Notes: generated from the sequence alone by a model not told the origin. Positions 7,666 through 15,486 are shown, counted from the first letter of the stretch. The stretch: 64,000 bases of DNA from Acidovorax sp. Leaf191 (GCF_001424425.1 NZ_LMPT01000019.1:919372-983371), one strand, 5' to 3'. Numbers and translations are program-made.

Positions 7666-9544
7666 GTTCGACCCCCGCGCCAGCTACGCTGACCGCCACT
7701 GCAAGCGGCCGCACCCATATCGGCGTGCTGCCAAGAACGAACGTCTCGCCTGCGCGAGCCAGCAGGATGGTTTGACCCATCACCTGGCCGATCGCCTTCG
7801 CCGCCTTGCGCGGCACGGCGTTTCCAATGCCCTCGCGCCAGCGCTGGTCGCTCGCCCCGTCCAACACGAACTGCTGGCCACGGCCGCCCGGCCCGTCCGG
7901 TGCAAACCATTCTTCGGGATCAATCAGGCTTTGCAGCGCGGCCAGCTCAAGCGTTGTAAAGGGGCGATGCCAAGTGCCATCCATCGACGTGATGCGACAC
8001 ACCATCTTGTCGTTTTGCGCTGGCATGGCCGGTGCATCGTCGCTCAGCTGCCCGCCCTCGCGAGGGTCGGCAACACTCCAGTTTCCGTTGTCGTGGCAGG
8101 CGGAAGCACTCACCGCGCCAGAGCTCGCAGCCCATGGCACAACCCCATAGTGACCGCCCGTAAGGTAGTGGTCGCCCTTCACGCGCGTCATGTTCGTGCG
8201 CGGGTCTGCAACCGACAGCCAGCCGCCTTGCACACCCTTCCCCCCTGCGATGATTGCGCCTGTGTTGGCGGCCCAGTCCTGCACTCGCAGGTTGCCGCTG
8301 TGGCGGTTGTCCCACCCGGGGCGAGGGTCAGCCACGGCCTGGCCGGTCCCGTGGGCGCTTGTCACCGCACGGGCGGTGCGGTCCCAAGCCACGATGGCGA
8401 ATTCGTTGGAGTGCTTCGCTGTGCCGTGGTGGCGAGGGTCGGCCACGCTGTAGGCACCCTGCAGCGGCCCCGTTTGGCCAGGCACAGTGCCGGTGTGCTG
8501 GCCCCACTGGCGCACGCCCAGCGCTTGGCCATCTTTCCACTTCGCAGACTGGTCAAAGCGCGGATCTGCGACGGCGAAGTTTCCATTGTTCGGGAGTCCG
8601 CGACTTGTAACGGTGCCCACGTGGTGGCCCCACTCATTTACACCCAGCACGCCAGCGTGCATCTGGGGGGTAATGATGTAGTCGCGCAGCTGCCCGTCCT
8701 CGATCGCCAGGCGGTTGAGGCTGCGCCAGTCGCTGCCGGCTTCAACGAACGCCAGGCGCACCCAAGTTTTCCACTGCAAGGCTGGCACGCGATGCATTGG
8801 GCCAGCCGCTTCATCACCCGGCAACGGCATGTGGCGCAGCACATCGCCAACGGCATGCAGCCGGCGCTTGGTCGGTTCGTACAGGAACGGCGGCACCTTC
8901 TTGACGTGGCGGAAGACCTTGAGCATGCGCCGCCGGCTTTGTGCCAGGCCCTCGCCCAGCTCGCCGCAGTCGTGCACGGTTTCCGCGCCCACGTAGCCGT
9001 AGTGCCCCATTACCTTGTCCACCAGGTCAAGCAGCGGGCGCCCGCGCGAGGCCACACGCGGCACGTTCTCAAAGATGAACAGGCCTGGCGGGTTGTCCGC
9101 GAAAGCCTCCATCGTCAGCATCACGCCACGCGGAACAAGTTCGTTCAACGCGGCGTATTTGTCGGTGGCCGCCCGGTGCGCGCTCAGCAGCCCAGAGAAC
9201 CCTTTGCAGGGCATCGACGTGAACACCAGATCAGGGAAATGTCCGTGGGCCGCATCGCGGAAATCCTGAGGCGTTGCCTCCCGCCAGCCAGCCGGTGGCA
9301 AGCGGCCGTGAAATCGCTGGTACATGCCCACTGTGAACAGGTCGATGCAGGCCTGGTGCACGCCGGTCAGTGTCTGGAAGTCCCTGCAGGCTCGCGGGTC
9401 CACGTCCACACCGCCCACACACACCATTTCCCCGCGCACGGGGCCTATGCTCGGGTCGGCATCGTTGAAGCCAGCTGCGCCGCTGCCAAGGCCGCCGCAA
9501 ACGTGGAAGTGGGTGACCTTCTCGGTGATGTGATTCAGGTTCAT
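7655..9544 (-). CDS. DNA cytosine-5 methyltransferase with five-unit repeat region
   Basis: A 629-aa enzyme with C5-methyltransferase motifs: I (FHVCGGLGSGAAGF, 13-26), IV with catalytic Cys (PCKGFSG, 112-118), VI (ENVP, about 159-162), VIII (QSRRRML, 202-208) and X (GIGNAVP, about 572-578). Between VIII and X is an unusually long segment holding five VADPR motifs (about 325, 368, 404, 445, 491), each preceded by a unit of about 40 residues with a W-x(n)-TG-V/A pattern. This is where target recognition resides. It probably protects phage DNA from restriction. Its start overlaps the stop of the kinase-like gene as ATGA. Confidence 0.92.
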   Translation of the reverse strand: MNLNHITEKVTHFHVCGGLGSGAAGFNDADPSIGPVRGEMVCVGGVDVDPRACRDFQTLTGVHQACIDLFTVGMYQRFHGRLPPAGWREATPQDFRDAAHGHFPDLVFTSMPCKGFSGLLSAHRAATDKYAALNELVPRGVMLTMEAFADNPPGLFIFENVPRVASRGRPLLDLVDKVMGHYGYVGAETVHDCGELGEGLAQSRRRMLKVFRHVKKVPPFLYEPTKRRLHAVGDVLRHMPLPGDEAAGPMHRVPALQWKTWVRLAFVEAGSDWRSLNRLAIEDGQLRDYIITPQMHAGVLGVNEWGHHVGTVTSRGLPNNGNFAVADPRFDQSAKWKDGQALGVRQWGQHTGTVPGQTGPLQGAYSVADPRHHGTAKHSNEFAIVAWDRTARAVTSAHGTGQAVADPRPGWDNRHSGNLRVQDWAANTGAIIAGGKGVQGGWLSVADPRTNMTRVKGDHYLTGGHYGVVPWAASSGAVSASACHDNGNWSVADPREGGQLSDDAPAMPAQNDKMVCRITSMDGTWHRPFTTLELAALQSLIDPEEWFAPDGPGGRGQQFVLDGASDQRWREGIGNAVPRKAAKAIGQVMGQTILLARAGETFVLGSTPIWVRPLAVAVSVAGAGVEHGV

Positions 9545-10308
9545 TTTTGTCCTTCGGCCGCAGCTGCGGCGTAAACGGCCCTCGCGCGCAGCAGTGCTTC
9601 ATGGAACGCCGGGCGGTCGCCCGAGTGAGCTGGCCACAGCAGCCCGTCCTGCCAACCCTCACGCGCCGTGGTTAGACATGGTGCGATCACCAGCACCCCC
9701 AGAAAGTCGATGCACTCCATAACGGCCGTAGCCAGGCCTTCCAGCGAACCAGAGTTTTCAATGTCCGCGTGAGACTTGATGGATGACGAGGCCGAGCTGT
9801 CGGTCGGCTGCTCGGGCGCCACGGACAGGTCGATGCGGTGCACGCGCACCACCTTGGCGCCCAGGCGGCGCAGCATGGTTTCCTGCGTCGCTGTGGCCAG
9901 GTCGTGCACGACGATGCGGGACCAGCCACAACCCACCAACCGCCCGATCTGGCGTTCAATCTGGCGGCAGTAGAAATCAGGGATGAACCGGCAGCGGAAC
10001 TCGGCCCACCGCTGGATGACCCAGGCTGGCGAGCGAGGGGGTGGCAGCTGCTCGCCGCCATCGGTCAGCCACAACATGAACGCGGGGTCGCTGCACATGC
10101 CGGCGGCCAGCGAATTCAAGGGGACGTGCTGCAAGCCAGGGTCAGAGAGCAAGCGCACGTCCAGGCGCCAGGCCTGCGCAGCGTCGCGGCGCACGGCGTC
10201 GGCGAACGACACGGCCGCGAAGCCCTGGCCAGGGGCCAGCATTGATGCAATGGTTTTTTTGCCGCTCGCCGGCTTGCCGGTGAGGGCAACGATCAGGGGT
10301 TGTTTCAT
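9541..10308 (-). CDS. P-loop kinase-like protein (putative deoxynucleotide monophosphate kinase)
   Basis: A 255-aa protein opening MKQPLIVALTGKPASGKKT, a Walker A loop after a beta strand, followed by the AAVSFADAVRRDA segment typical of phage dNMP kinases and IVVHDLATATQE in the middle. A phage kinase of this type would supply or edit nucleotides for replication. The ATG at 10308 follows AAGGA at good spacing; an upstream in-frame start at 10371 lacks support. It is coupled to the downstream methyltransferase gene by an ATGA overlap. The kinase assignment rests mainly on the P-loop and is moderate. Confidence 0.75.
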   Translation of the reverse strand: MKQPLIVALTGKPASGKKTIASMLAPGQGFAAVSFADAVRRDAAQAWRLDVRLLSDPGLQHVPLNSLAAGMCSDPAFMLWLTDGGEQLPPPRSPAWVIQRWAEFRCRFIPDFYCRQIERQIGRLVGCGWSRIVVHDLATATQETMLRRLGAKVVRVHRIDLSVAPEQPTDSSASSSIKSHADIENSGSLEGLATAVMECIDFLGVLVIAPCLTTAREGWQDGLLWPAHSGDRPAFHEALLRARAVYAAAAAEGQK

Positions 10309-10330
10309 AGGTTTCCTTGGGGTAGGTAAA

Positions 10331-10594
10331 TCAGTCGTCGCGGTCGCCAGCTGCGGCGCGCTTGTGGTCAAAACAGGGAGGTCGCTTGTTCAGATCCGAG
10401 GTCTTCGGCGGCGAGCGGGCGGCCGCCTTCTCGGCAGCAACGCGCGTCAGGAACGTGGCCTGCAGCCGGACCAGACGCATGCGCACCGGGTCGGCCATCA
10501 CCGCGTCGAATTCGGCGGGCCACTCGCGGCAGGCCGGCAGGTGGACCATGGATGCCAGCGCGGCGTGCATGGCCGCAGTGGTGGGCGCTGTCAT
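10331..10594 (-). CDS. Small phage early protein, unknown
   Basis: An 87-aa protein starting MTAPTTAAMHAALASMVHLP with a helical middle (EFDAVMADPVRMRLVRLQATFLTRVAAEKAA) and a basic, hydrophilic tail. No family is recognised. Its start codon overlaps the stop of the upstream gene (ATGA at 10591-10594), which supports it as a genuine cistron of the early operon. Confidence 0.7.
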   Translation of the reverse strand: MTAPTTAAMHAALASMVHLPACREWPAEFDAVMADPVRMRLVRLQATFLTRVAAEKAAARSPPKTSDLNKRPPCFDHKRAAAGDRDD

Positions 10595-10806
10595 GCTGTT
10601 GCGCCCCAGGCATCCATGTGCATGTGCGCGGCGCCAGGTCCGCAGGCCTCTACACAGCCGCGCGCTGCGGCTACCGGCTGCACGCCGAAGACCTGGCGCA
10701 CGGCCGGCGCGTAGCAAAAGCGCACGCCGTCGCGTTCCATGGCGTGGGCGCACAGCGCGCAGCCGCGCAGCGGTGGCACCAACTGGGCCAGGGCCTGCAG
10801 GTTCAT
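10591..10806 (-). CDS. Small Cys-rich phage protein, unknown
   Basis: A 71-aa protein with GCALCAHAM near the N-terminus and further Cys in VRFCYAP and RGCVEACGPG, followed by AAHMHMDAW. The Cys/His pattern could bind zinc. It overlaps both neighbours by ATGA (10591-10594 and 10803-10806), which is the main evidence that it is translated. Confidence 0.65.
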   Translation of the reverse strand: MNLQALAQLVPPLRGCALCAHAMERDGVRFCYAPAVRQVFGVQPVAAARGCVEACGPGAAHMHMDAWGATA

Positions 10807-11030
10807 GCCGCACCCCGCACGCGCTGGGGCATGGCAACGACCACGGCGCTGGCCTCGGGTTCCAGCTCCAGCGCTTGCTGTGCGCTGTCCGTGTCGCGCT
10901 TCGCCTTGTTCATCGCACGGCGGGCGCGCTTGAACGTCTCGGTGATGTCGGTGCTGCTGGAATTGCGGTACCGGAAGCGCGGATTGGTGAGGCCCAGCGT
11001 GGGCATGGTCAGTTTTGCGGGCACGGTCAT
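10803..11030 (-). CDS. Small phage early protein, unknown
   Basis: A 75-aa protein, MTVPAKLTMPTLGLTNPRFRYRNSS, then a basic helix (ITETFKRARRAMNKAKRDTDSAQQALELE). No domain is recognised. It follows the replication endonuclease gene by 15 bp and is coupled to the downstream gene by ATGA. The charged helix might bind nucleic acid, which is only a guess. Confidence 0.7.
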   Translation of the reverse strand: MTVPAKLTMPTLGLTNPRFRYRNSSSTDITETFKRARRAMNKAKRDTDSAQQALELEPEASAVVVAMPQRVRGAA

Positions 11031-11045
11031 ACCTCCTGCAGTGGT

Positions 11046-12917
11046 TCAGGGTTGAAAAAACTCGGGGGAAGGGGGCGCAGCGGGCCGGGTTGGCGGCTGC
11101 TGGGGTTCGGGCTGCGGGGTCCAGTCCTCGATTTCGTGACGGCCCCGGCCTAAAAACGCTCTGCGGAGTTCGCCGGTAAGGCGCGCTCTACAGTTATTGA
11201 AACAAGTCCAAGGCGCCGCCTTCGCGGCGCGGGCGCCGGGGTCCTGGCGGCCATCGGCTACCCGGTTCCACCCCTGGCGGCGCGATATCAGCCACCGGCC
11301 CGACTGCAGCACCAGGCCGACAGCCACCTTCTTATCGACGGTTTCGCCGTAGCGGTTCTTCGTCTCGGTTTCGCGGTGCGCCACCGACATGGCCCACTCG
11401 CCGCGCTTGCGGCAGGGGCCGCCCATCAGCTCCATAAAGCGGCGCCAGTCGGCTTTGACGGAGCCCACTTTGTGCACGGCGCCATAGATGCGCCAGGCAA
11501 TGGTGTCGCCCTCGATGCGCGCTTGCTCGACTTGATCGTGCGTGACCCGGCGCATCTCGCGCCAGGCCACCACGCTGGGCTGGCCGATGGGCTGAAACTG
11601 CCGAATGCCCCAGGTCGCGGCCCAGGCGTCCACACGCACATAGCCGGGCACGTCGCCCGAGTCCACGTCGAACAGTTGGCCCTGCGCATGGCCTTCGCCC
11701 TGGCCGTCGAGGTGGTTGATCTGGTACGACCCGCCCACGTTCTTGGCCACGTACTTGGCGATGTACGCGGCAGCGCCGCCGGCGTCGAGCCACTTCACGT
11801 TGACCCGGTTTTTGCGGGCGCCTGGCTGGCGTGTCTGCAGGTGCGCGCGGGTCTTCTTGCACGTCACCTCGGGGAACTCGTCGGCCTCGGGCTTCAACCA
11901 GTGCTGCCGGATGATCTGGGATGCAAGGCGCGCTTCCTCGCGTGACTGAAACCAGAACAGCGAATGCCAGTGTGGGCACCCATCGTGGTGCGGCTCGGCC
12001 ACCCGGAAGCCGTAGAACCGAATGCCGGCCTTGTCCAGCGCTGTGCGCGCCTCGGCCCAGCGCTTGCGCAACCAGGCCTGCCCCTCGCGTGGGCTGGAGC
12101 CGTCATATTTCGGGTTCTTGCGCGATGGCAGGCGCGAGCCCTTGGGCGGCGCCAGCATGGCGTGAAACCGGCTGGGCAGGGTCTGCGTGAAGAACAGGCC
12201 AACATGGCCCGCTGCATCGGCGTATTCCTCGCAGCCGCGAATGCGCACCATCAGCTCGCCGCGGCGCACATCACGGTCGGACACACCCAGCTTTGCCAGC
12301 TCTCCCAGGCGGTACACCTGGCCGGCCTCATTGCGTACCAGCGTGTTTTCCATCATGGCCGCGGCGCGGGCCAGCTGCTGCTGGCGGTTGTCCACCGCGG
12401 CATTGCTGCAGTAGCCGCCCTTCTGGTGGTTCACCACGCCCAGCTTGATGGCGCCCAGCTCGCGCACCCGGGCCACCTTCTGGCGCAGGCGCTTGCGCCA
12501 AAACGCTGCATCCTGGCCCTTGCCAATCGCGCCCTTGCGCGTCTCAGCCTCGGGCGGGTCCACGTCCAGCAGCGCGCACGACGCCAGCACCAGCGCCTTT
12601 TGTTCGGCCTCGGTCAGCGGCTCAGGCCACAGGTCCATCAAACGCGCGACGCCTTCGGCCACAGCGGTGGCGCGCTCGCACACGTCCGAGTCGCTCATGC
12701 TCCACTGCAGCGCGTCGCCGTGCTCGGCCTTGAAGGCGTGTAGGCGCTCCAGCCAGGCACTGTTGCGCTGCCATGCTGGCGTGCCCGGCTCATTCGCCCG
12801 CAGCCCTGCCACACCCTCGGCCCATTGCTTGGGCAACGTGGCCATGAGCTTGGCGGCCAGCGTGTTGGCCTGCCACCGCTCAACGGTGCCCCAGTCTTGG
12901 TATTGGTGTTTGGCCAT
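11046..12917 (-). CDS. A: P2 gpA-family HUH replication endonuclease
   Basis: A 623-aa rolling-circle initiator of the phage GPA family. The HUH metal site is in EPHHDGCPHWHSLFW (about residues 308-322), and the double-tyrosine motif is YIAKYVAKN (about 385-393). The C-terminus is Pro-rich. By P2 analogy it nicks the phage origin, usually inside gene A itself, and stays linked to the 5' end. I chose the ATG at 12917, whose overlap with the upstream stop (ATGA) indicates coupling; a GTG two codons upstream is possible. Confidence 0.95.
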   Translation of the reverse strand: MAKHQYQDWGTVERWQANTLAAKLMATLPKQWAEGVAGLRANEPGTPAWQRNSAWLERLHAFKAEHGDALQWSMSDSDVCERATAVAEGVARLMDLWPEPLTEAEQKALVLASCALLDVDPPEAETRKGAIGKGQDAAFWRKRLRQKVARVRELGAIKLGVVNHQKGGYCSNAAVDNRQQQLARAAAMMENTLVRNEAGQVYRLGELAKLGVSDRDVRRGELMVRIRGCEEYADAAGHVGLFFTQTLPSRFHAMLAPPKGSRLPSRKNPKYDGSSPREGQAWLRKRWAEARTALDKAGIRFYGFRVAEPHHDGCPHWHSLFWFQSREEARLASQIIRQHWLKPEADEFPEVTCKKTRAHLQTRQPGARKNRVNVKWLDAGGAAAYIAKYVAKNVGGSYQINHLDGQGEGHAQGQLFDVDSGDVPGYVRVDAWAATWGIRQFQPIGQPSVVAWREMRRVTHDQVEQARIEGDTIAWRIYGAVHKVGSVKADWRRFMELMGGPCRKRGEWAMSVAHRETETKNRYGETVDKKVAVGLVLQSGRWLISRRQGWNRVADGRQDPGARAAKAAPWTCFNNCRARLTGELRRAFLGRGRHEIEDWTPQPEPQQPPTRPAAPPSPEFFQP

Positions 12918-13255
12918 CACCACCGCCCCGTGAGTGCATGCAGCCGCGAGAACTCGCGCCGCGCAAATCGTGCCTCTGCCTTCAAGGCGATGCGCTCGGG
13001 CTCAGGCAGCTCGCGCCAGTGGCGCTGCGCCAACACGCCCAGGTCGCCGTCCACGCCGGCCAGCAACATCAACGCCATGCGGTGTGTTTCAGCCATGCGC
13101 GCCCACTCGCGTGACTCAGCGTCCGACCACTGCATCTTGGTGGCGGCCTTCACGAACTCATCGCGGAGGGAGCCCGTGCCCACGCCGAACAGGCGCGTGT
13201 AGTGCTCCAGCGCTCGCGCTGACGGCAGGGGGTGGAATTCCGAGGTGTCCGACAT
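12917..13255 (-). CDS. Phage early protein upstream of gpA, unknown
   Basis: A 112-aa, mostly helical protein (MSDTSEFHPLPSARALEHYT, later WARMAETHRMALMLLAGVDGDL and RFARREFSRLHALTGRW). I do not recognise the family; it sits at the position of small gpA-associated genes in P2-like Burkholderiales phages. It ends in an ATGA overlap with gpA and starts 2 bp after the preceding gene. Confidence 0.75.
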   Translation of the reverse strand: MSDTSEFHPLPSARALEHYTRLFGVGTGSLRDEFVKAATKMQWSDAESREWARMAETHRMALMLLAGVDGDLGVLAQRHWRELPEPERIALKAEARFARREFSRLHALTGRW

Positions 13256-13257
13256 GC

Positions 13258-13422
13258 TCAACTGCCCTTGCCCTCGCACACAGCGGCCACATACCAGCCA
13301 TCGCCATACAGCTGCACCACCCAGGCCATTGCCCGGTCGCGGGTGACAGCCTGCACGCGCATGCGACGGCGGCAGCGCTGCGCGTCGATGTGCGTCACGC
13401 GGAAATAGGCCGGGACGTTCAT
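13258..13422 (-). CDS. Small phage protein (54 aa), unknown
   Basis: MNVPAYFRVTHIDAQRCRRR followed by RVQAVTRDRAMAWVVQLYGDGWYVAAVCEGKGS: a compact beta-rich protein with no known domain. I chose the ATG at 13422 because it overlaps the stop of the 51-aa membrane protein gene (13419-13422) in the same ATGA style as its neighbours; the longer reading back to 13572 runs through that gene in another frame. Confidence 0.7.
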   Translation of the reverse strand: MNVPAYFRVTHIDAQRCRRRMRVQAVTRDRAMAWVVQLYGDGWYVAAVCEGKGS

Positions 13423-13574
13423 GGCTCCATCCCCGTGAGTGCTGCCACGATGGCCGCCACGCTGATGACCATCCAGGCGCCAGCGATCCACACCAGGGGA
13501 GGGGAACTCAGAGCAACCGCCAGGGCCACCAGCGCGATGGCCAATAGAGATATGCGCAGGGCAATCAAACACAT
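13419..13574 (-). CDS. Small membrane protein (51 aa)
   Basis: The protein starts MCLIALRISLLAIALVALAV and has a second hydrophobic stretch (PLVWIAGAWMVISVAAIVAAL), so it has two predicted membrane segments and very short loops. It sits in the coupled early operon, overlapping the next gene by ATGA. Its function is unknown; early phage membrane peptides can affect exclusion or lysis timing, but nothing specific is visible. Confidence 0.65.
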   Translation of the reverse strand: MCLIALRISLLAIALVALAVALSSPPLVWIAGAWMVISVAAIVAALTGMEP

Positions 13575-13666
13575 GGGCAATTCCAAAAAATCAAGGCGAA
13601 CGAATCCCCGCGGGGCCCTAAAAAGGGCACCGTCAGGCGTGTGAAAAAGGGGAGGGAGCGGTGGCG

Positions 13667-13984
13667 CTACCCGGCGGCGGGCATCGCTCCGAACAGGTCG
13701 CCGGTCATGAAGCCGGCATTGCGTGGCCGGTAGTCGGCCGATGGCATGGACTGCAGCTGCTGCTGCAGCAACGCACGCTGGATGTGCGTGGACATGGGAA
13801 GCACCACCGTTGGATCAGGCGTGGCGCTGGGGGAGATGGTGCGATTGATTTCCGTCACCGTAGAGAACACGTGCCCGCACTCCCAGTTGCGGCACTGGAA
13901 GATGGTCTCGCGGCTGGTGTTAGTCAGCTGCCCACTGTGGCGCGTGTAGGCGTTCTGTTTGCAGTGCGGGCACATCATGCGCAT
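13667..13984 (-). CDS. ogr: Ogr/Delta-family late transcription activator
   Basis: A 105-aa protein with the Ogr zinc finger: C5-x2-C8 (MCPHCKQN) and C31-x4-C36 (FQCRNWECGHVF), with RHSGQLTNTSRE between, as in P2 Ogr. The C-terminal half is longer than in P2 and variable. Ogr-type proteins bind dyads upstream of late promoters and contact RNA polymerase alpha, switching on head, tail and lysis genes. Candidate sites are at 24070, 33351 and 39321. In P2 ogr lies beside gene D; here it is in the early operon next to the repressor. Confidence 0.92.
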   Translation of the reverse strand: MRMMCPHCKQNAYTRHSGQLTNTSRETIFQCRNWECGHVFSTVTEINRTISPSATPDPTVVLPMSTHIQRALLQQQLQSMPSADYRPRNAGFMTGDLFGAMPAAG

Positions 13985-14175
13985 GGGGGACGATCCTCGA
14001 TAACGGCCGCGGGCGTGAAGTAGTTCTCACAATCGGCGCCAGGCTTGGCACCCTCATGCGCGACGGGTAGCACAATGGTTTTAACGACAGCGCTGCACAG
14101 CGCGGATGCGGCAGCCATTGAGGCTTGGGCCGGGCGCAAGGTGATTCCGTAGGGATGCACTGGGAGCGTTCTCAA
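13975..14175 (-). CDS. Small hypothetical protein, TTG start
   Basis: A possible 66-aa cistron from a TTG at 14175 that overlaps the stop of the RHH gene and runs 10 bp into ogr. It contains a mildly hydrophobic segment (MAAASALCSAVVKTIVLPVA) and ends CENYFTPAAVIEDRPPCA. The overlaps fit the operon pattern, but start and reality are uncertain; a GTG five codons later is an alternative. Confidence 0.4.
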   Translation of the reverse strand: MRTLPVHPYGITLRPAQASMAAASALCSAVVKTIVLPVAHEGAKPGADCENYFTPAAVIEDRPPCA

Positions 14176-14399
14176 GCGTGGGCCGACATGGCTGCGCGGC
14201 GGCGCTTGTGCTCCACCAGCCCGATCCGGTAGATGTGCAACGCAAGGTTGCTGGCGCTGCGGCTTTCTTCGCCGGCCAGTTTGAAGGCCTCGTCTCGCTC
14301 GCTTTGCGTGAGGCGCAGAGGGATGGGCTTGTCATGCACGATGCGCTCGGAAACTGCGCCGCCACGGGTCGGGAAGTGCATTTGCTGCGAGGTGGTCAT
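14172..14399 (-). CDS. Putative ribbon-helix-helix regulator, first early gene
   Basis: A 75-aa protein whose centre (KPIPLRLTQSERDEAFKLAGEESRSASNLALHIYRIGL) reads as a beta strand followed by two helices, the Arc/MetJ pattern. It is the first gene leftward from the early promoter, opposite the XRE repressor, which is the position of P2 cox, so it may be the Cro/Cox-like antagonist. Its own start codon lies inside a GGTGGTCA operator copy (14391-14398). Confidence 0.7.
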   Translation of the reverse strand: MTTSQQMHFPTRGGAVSERIVHDKPIPLRLTQSERDEAFKLAGEESRSASNLALHIYRIGLVEHKRRRAAMSAHA

Positions 14400-14474
14400 G
14401 TACTATTTGGATTGGTTACAACGTAATAGCATTGTGGTGGTCATCTGACCACATGTCAATAATTTTGGTGGTCA
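14391..14474. promoter_or_regulatory. Lysogeny switch: early promoter and repressor operators
   Basis: GGTGGTCA occurs three times in the same direction (14391-14398, 14436-14443, 14467-14474). The middle copy forms a perfect dyad, TGGTCA-TC-TGACCA (14438-14451). On the minus strand an early promoter has -35 TTGACA (14454-14459) and -10 CACAAT (14431-14436) with a 17-bp spacer, and the dyad lies inside that spacer. A weaker rightward promoter (TTGGAT at 14407, CATTGT at 14430) overlaps it. The last copy ends just before the repressor TTG start, so autoregulation is likely. Confidence 0.75.
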
Positions 14475-14475
14475 A

Positions 14476-14925
14476 TTGTCGGATTTATTTACTCGCCTTA
14501 AATCGGAGCGAAAGCGGCTCGGCCTCAGCCAATCTGAACTGGGGCAAGCCGGCGGCGTGTCCAAAGATGCGCAATTGAATTACGAGAGTGGCGCGCGCAG
14601 TCCGAGCGCGGACTATTTGCAGAACGTGGCAGCTGCTGGCGTTGATGTCCTGTTTGTCCTGACCGGCGCACGGCAGTCAAAGAGCGGCCTTCCCGCCGAG
14701 CTGGAAGACCTTGCACGTGCCTACGACAGCGCCGATGCGGAAGGGCGCGCGACGTTGCATGGCGTAGCTATGCTGGCCGTGAAGGCATACGCAACGCAAG
14801 GTGGTAACGTGAGTTCCCCCGGTGGTCATACGGTAGTTGTCGGCGGCGACATAGGCCAGCACATCGTCGGCGACCAGACAATCACCGCGCCCGTAACGTT
14901 CACCGTGGGCGGCAAGCGCAAGTAG
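14476..14925 (+). CDS. XRE-family prophage repressor (C protein)
   Basis: A 149-aa protein with an N-terminal helix-turn-helix (LFTRLKSERKRLGLSQSELGQAGGVSKDAQLNYESG, residues 4-39) and a C-terminal Gly/Val-rich beta region (HTVVVGGDIGQHIVGDQTI). It has no LexA-type Ser/Lys protease motif, so SOS induction by self-cleavage is not indicated. The start is a TTG with no clear Shine-Dalgarno beyond GGTGG, which is also part of an operator copy. It diverges from the early operon and would hold the lysogenic state. Confidence 0.88.
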   Translation: MSDLFTRLKSERKRLGLSQSELGQAGGVSKDAQLNYESGARSPSADYLQNVAAAGVDVLFVLTGARQSKSGLPAELEDLARAYDSADAEGRATLHGVAMLAVKAYATQGGNVSSPGGHTVVVGGDIGQHIVGDQTITAPVTFTVGGKRK

Positions 14926-15007
14926 GCGCTGTGCGCCCGCTCAATCTGTCAAATGCAACTAACTGTTAGATTCGGCCCACAAGCAGAACAAGTGCAAGGG
15001 ACCGGAT

Positions 15008-15157
15008 GTGAGCGGCAAGGTGTGGGTGCGCAGGGACGCTGGCCAGGTGGTGGCCGGCGACTCGGTGATACATGGCGATTCGGTGGTGAACATAGACAAG
15101 TACGTCAACGCGCCCCGAAACAGCGTCTACTTTTTGGTTTTTTTTTCTGCTCGATAA
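15008..15157 (+). CDS. Small protein, zero-frame product of a probable -1 frameshift gene
   Basis: A 49-aa reading frame from GTG at 15008 (AAGGGA at 14996-15001 is a strong Shine-Dalgarno): VSGKVWVRRDAGQVVAGDSV then IHGDSVVNIDKYVNAPRNSV and the start of a membrane segment YFLVFF before a stop. At 15139-15145 the codons read T_TTT_TTT in frame, a canonical -1 slippery heptamer within a run of nine T. Slippage joins this frame to the one continuing to 15339. It lies 82 bp after the repressor gene, so it is probably expressed in the lysogen. Confidence 0.65.
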   Translation: MSGKVWVRRDAGQVVAGDSVIHGDSVVNIDKYVNAPRNSVYFLVFFSAR

Positions 15158-15339
15158 GCCTTATCAGCATCGTTGGCGCTATGCAAGGCCGGCCGGCCTG
15201 CTATTACGAAGGCAAGTCCTATTCGCCCGGCGCCGTGGCCAACATGGCCGATCAGACACACATGACATGCACCCTTACTGACGGTGACCCTCACTGGGTG
15301 CGCGTCAGGGCTAATGGGGGAATGCCTGCCGCGGGATAG
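15008..15339 (+). CDS. Predicted -1 frameshift fusion, single-TM protein with Cys-containing C-terminal domain
   Basis: Reading 15008-15145 and then 15145-15339 in the -1 frame gives 110 aa. The first 46 residues are the zero-frame part. The shift completes a membrane segment (VYFLVFFFCSISLISIVGAM) and adds a domain beginning CYYEGKSYSPGAVANMADQT with a second Cys (MTCTLTDGDPHW), resembling DUF1496-type small secreted domains. Without the shift the membrane segment is cut short, and the downstream frame has no good start of its own. An indel in the T run, real or a sequencing error, would give the same picture. Confidence 0.55.
15139..15145 (+). promoter_or_regulatory. Candidate -1 slippery heptamer T_TTT_TTT
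   Basis: This lies inside T9 (15138-15146) with codon boundaries in the zero frame exactly as required (X_XXY_YYZ). The zero-frame stop follows four codons later. No strong stimulatory stem is obvious immediately downstream. Confidence 0.55.
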
Positions 15340-15486
15340 CATGTACAGAGCGCTGGAGTGCTGCCCTTGCGCGCCGAGCCTGTCTTCGGCTGTGTGTCTG
15401 GAAGATTCGCGGTGATGGCACTTTAAGCTATGCGCGCTTTTCTACGCAGCATTAGACTTCTTGCTTTCCAAGAGTGAGGGAAGCCA

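Noticed and set aside
7970..8640. Regularly spaced GAGGGTCNGC-like repeats that looked like a CRISPR array.
   Set aside because: They encode the VADPR motifs of the methyltransferase, are imperfect, and lie within a conserved coding frame.
7520..9574. A long plus-strand open frame opposite the C5 methyltransferase.
   Set aside because: Shadow of the real gene, whose catalytic motifs are all present on the other strand.
14476..14925. A LexA-like self-cleaving repressor.
   Set aside because: No Ser-Lys protease motif or Ala-Gly cleavage site is visible in the C-terminal part; it is a plain XRE repressor.
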